DNA of 30,348 nucleotides from Candidatus Electronema nielsenii (GTDB lineage Bacteria > Desulfobacterota > Desulfobulbia > Desulfobulbales > Desulfobulbaceae): the NCBI GenBank assembly GCA_026122915.1, contig JAGIXO010000007.1, positions 1 to 30,348 on the forward strand, given 5' to 3'. The notes beneath the pieces were generated by a model, which saw nothing but the letters and a program-made list of their open reading frames with translations, did not search any database and had not been told where the DNA came from. A program made the position numbers and the translations under genes. Shown here one piece after another: positions 29,472-30,348 of the stretch; position 1 is the stretch's first letter; each line of letters begins with the position of its first letter.

Positions 29472-30348
29472 TTAGAACTTGCAGCGAACACCTGCGCCGA
29501 AACGACCATATTCGGCTAAACCGTCAAACTCATCAACCGCGCTGCGTACCTCTAAGAAGAGAGATACATTGAAATCTTTTGGATCGCCATAGACGCGGGC
29601 ACCAATGTTGGCCATAACATCTATGTCAGTGTCTCCTGAATCATCTTCCACATCGCCGGAGGTGATCCAGCCACCCACGCCAAGACCGACCCAGCCGTCA
29701 ACATCGCCTGCCTTCCAGTTGTAGTTGGCAAAAACATCGAGCAAAAGCGCATCGTCACCATCTGCACCGTTTACTTGTGCGGCAGCACCAATCATGCCCA
29801 AGAAAGAGATGTTTTCAAAATCGCTGCCTGTAGCAAAGGGACTGTATTCTACGCCGAACCGTCCGAAGATGTAATCTGCTGGATCAGTCTGTTTGAAGTA
29901 GCCGAGATCACCAACAAACTTGAAAGGCCGTTCAGTCTCAACAACCGGCGGTAACTCCGGCAGACATTCCTGCGGACAAGACTTGCAGGCATCGGGATCT
30001 TTTTCAGTGCCATCCTTACATGCTTGAGAACAATCATCGCAGGTTCCTTTTGGCAGCAAGCATTTTTCAGGAACACCCTTGCATTCAGCGCGACATTTCT
30101 CAGGGTCGTTCGGGTTGTCCTTGCATGAGGCAGGACAATCTTTGGGAAATTTATCACAGACATTGCAACCGAGATCAGCGCAGACCGGAGAACAATCTTT
30201 ACCAGTAGGATCGATGATACATTCTACCGAACAGTCATCGCACGTGTAGCATTTCATGTCCTTACAGATATCTGGGCAGCTTGTGTCTGTAGGATTCTTT
30301 TTGCATTCAGGGGTACAATCTTCACAGGACTGACATTTGATATCTGTA
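29472..30348 (-). CDS. Outer-membrane beta-barrel with cysteine-rich N-terminal region (5' end missing)
   Basis: The frame is open to the window edge, so the start and any signal peptide lie outside; 292 residues are visible. The first 130 or so visible residues hold 25 cysteines. Two 28-residue repeats share the pattern K-C-x2-C-[ED]-D-C-x2-E-C-x2-[ND]-P-T-x3-C-x2-[IV]-C-[KA]-D, and looser repeats follow. None is a CxxCH haem motif, so disulphides or metal binding are more likely. After a Pro-rich joint (LPELPPVVETERP) comes a barrel of alternating aromatic/Gly strands (FVGDLGYFKQTD, NYNWKAGDVDGWVGLGVGGW) ending in VRCKF with the terminal Phe of outer-membrane proteins. An internal ATG (30257) is not the start, since the repeats continue beyond it. 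Confidence 0.85.
   Translation of the reverse strand, partial: TDIKCQSCEDCTPECKKNPTDTSCPDICKDMKCYTCDDCSVECIIDPTGKDCSPVCADLGCNVCDKFPKDCPASCKDNPNDPEKCRAECKGVPEKCLLPKGTCDDCSQACKDGTEKDPDACKSCPQECLPELPPVVETERPFKFVGDLGYFKQTDPADYIFGRFGVEYSPFATGSDFENISFLGMIGAAAQVNGADGDDALLLDVFANYNWKAGDVDGWVGLGVGGWITSGDVEDDSGDTDIDVMANIGARVYGDPKDFNVSLFLEVRSAVDEFDGLAEYGRFGAGVRCKF

Overview
The window looks like a stretch of a Gram-negative, anaerobe-type Desulfobacterota genome, most likely Desulfobulbales and possibly a cable bacterium (Electrothrix/Electronema-like). This is an inference from remembered family resemblance (two-gene pyruvate carboxylase, kinesin-light-chain-type TPRs, small membrane-anchored cytochrome c, outer-membrane barrels); no marker gene for taxonomy is present. 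Coding density is high. Most genes are moderately GC-rich, and a few AT-rich genes stand out as probable acquisitions.

Left part (1-12400): a two-gene biotin-dependent pyruvate carboxylase (pycA with a one-base frameshift; pycB), separated by a six-unit array of 23-bp palindromic repeats. Then come an orphan trpA, a convergent feoA, and a small monocistronic gene with its own strong promoter, leader hairpin and two downstream hairpins. Next are leuA-creA, a flavoprotein with a diheme cytochrome, the PEP-synthase regulator ppsR, a lipoprotein hydrolase, a dCMP deaminase and, on the other strand, a PAP2 phosphatase.

Middle part (12400-18250): tRNA-Arg(CCG); an outer-membrane barrel with a coiled-coil stalk; a comB-like phosphatase followed by an L-lactate-dehydrogenase-family gene that also carries a one-base frameshift; smpB immediately followed by tmRNA (ssrA); a small lipoprotein; and a sugar-kinase-like phosphotransferase translationally coupled to a long exported protein of unknown function.

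Rearranged part (19735-23150): a truncated second copy of the comM 3' end, pseudogene debris containing a 156-nt tract with no G on the + strand (no C on the - strand), a perfect 24-bp palindrome, a compact group of small genes ending in a fibronectin-III protein, and a membrane-anchored TPR protein. The intact comM lies just beyond. This is the most unusual region of the window.

Right part (23148-30348, - strand): comM, dapB, an AT-rich HNH nuclease-like gene lodged in the lysine/peptidoglycan run, dapA, dapF, a GT2 glycosyltransferase, then a terminator and the 3' part of a gene for an outer-membrane barrel with a strikingly cysteine-rich N-terminal region that runs off the window.

The two one-base frameshifts lie in otherwise well conserved genes and could be sequencing errors rather than real lesions. 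No CRISPR array, transposase, integrase, rRNA or complete recognised defence system was found.
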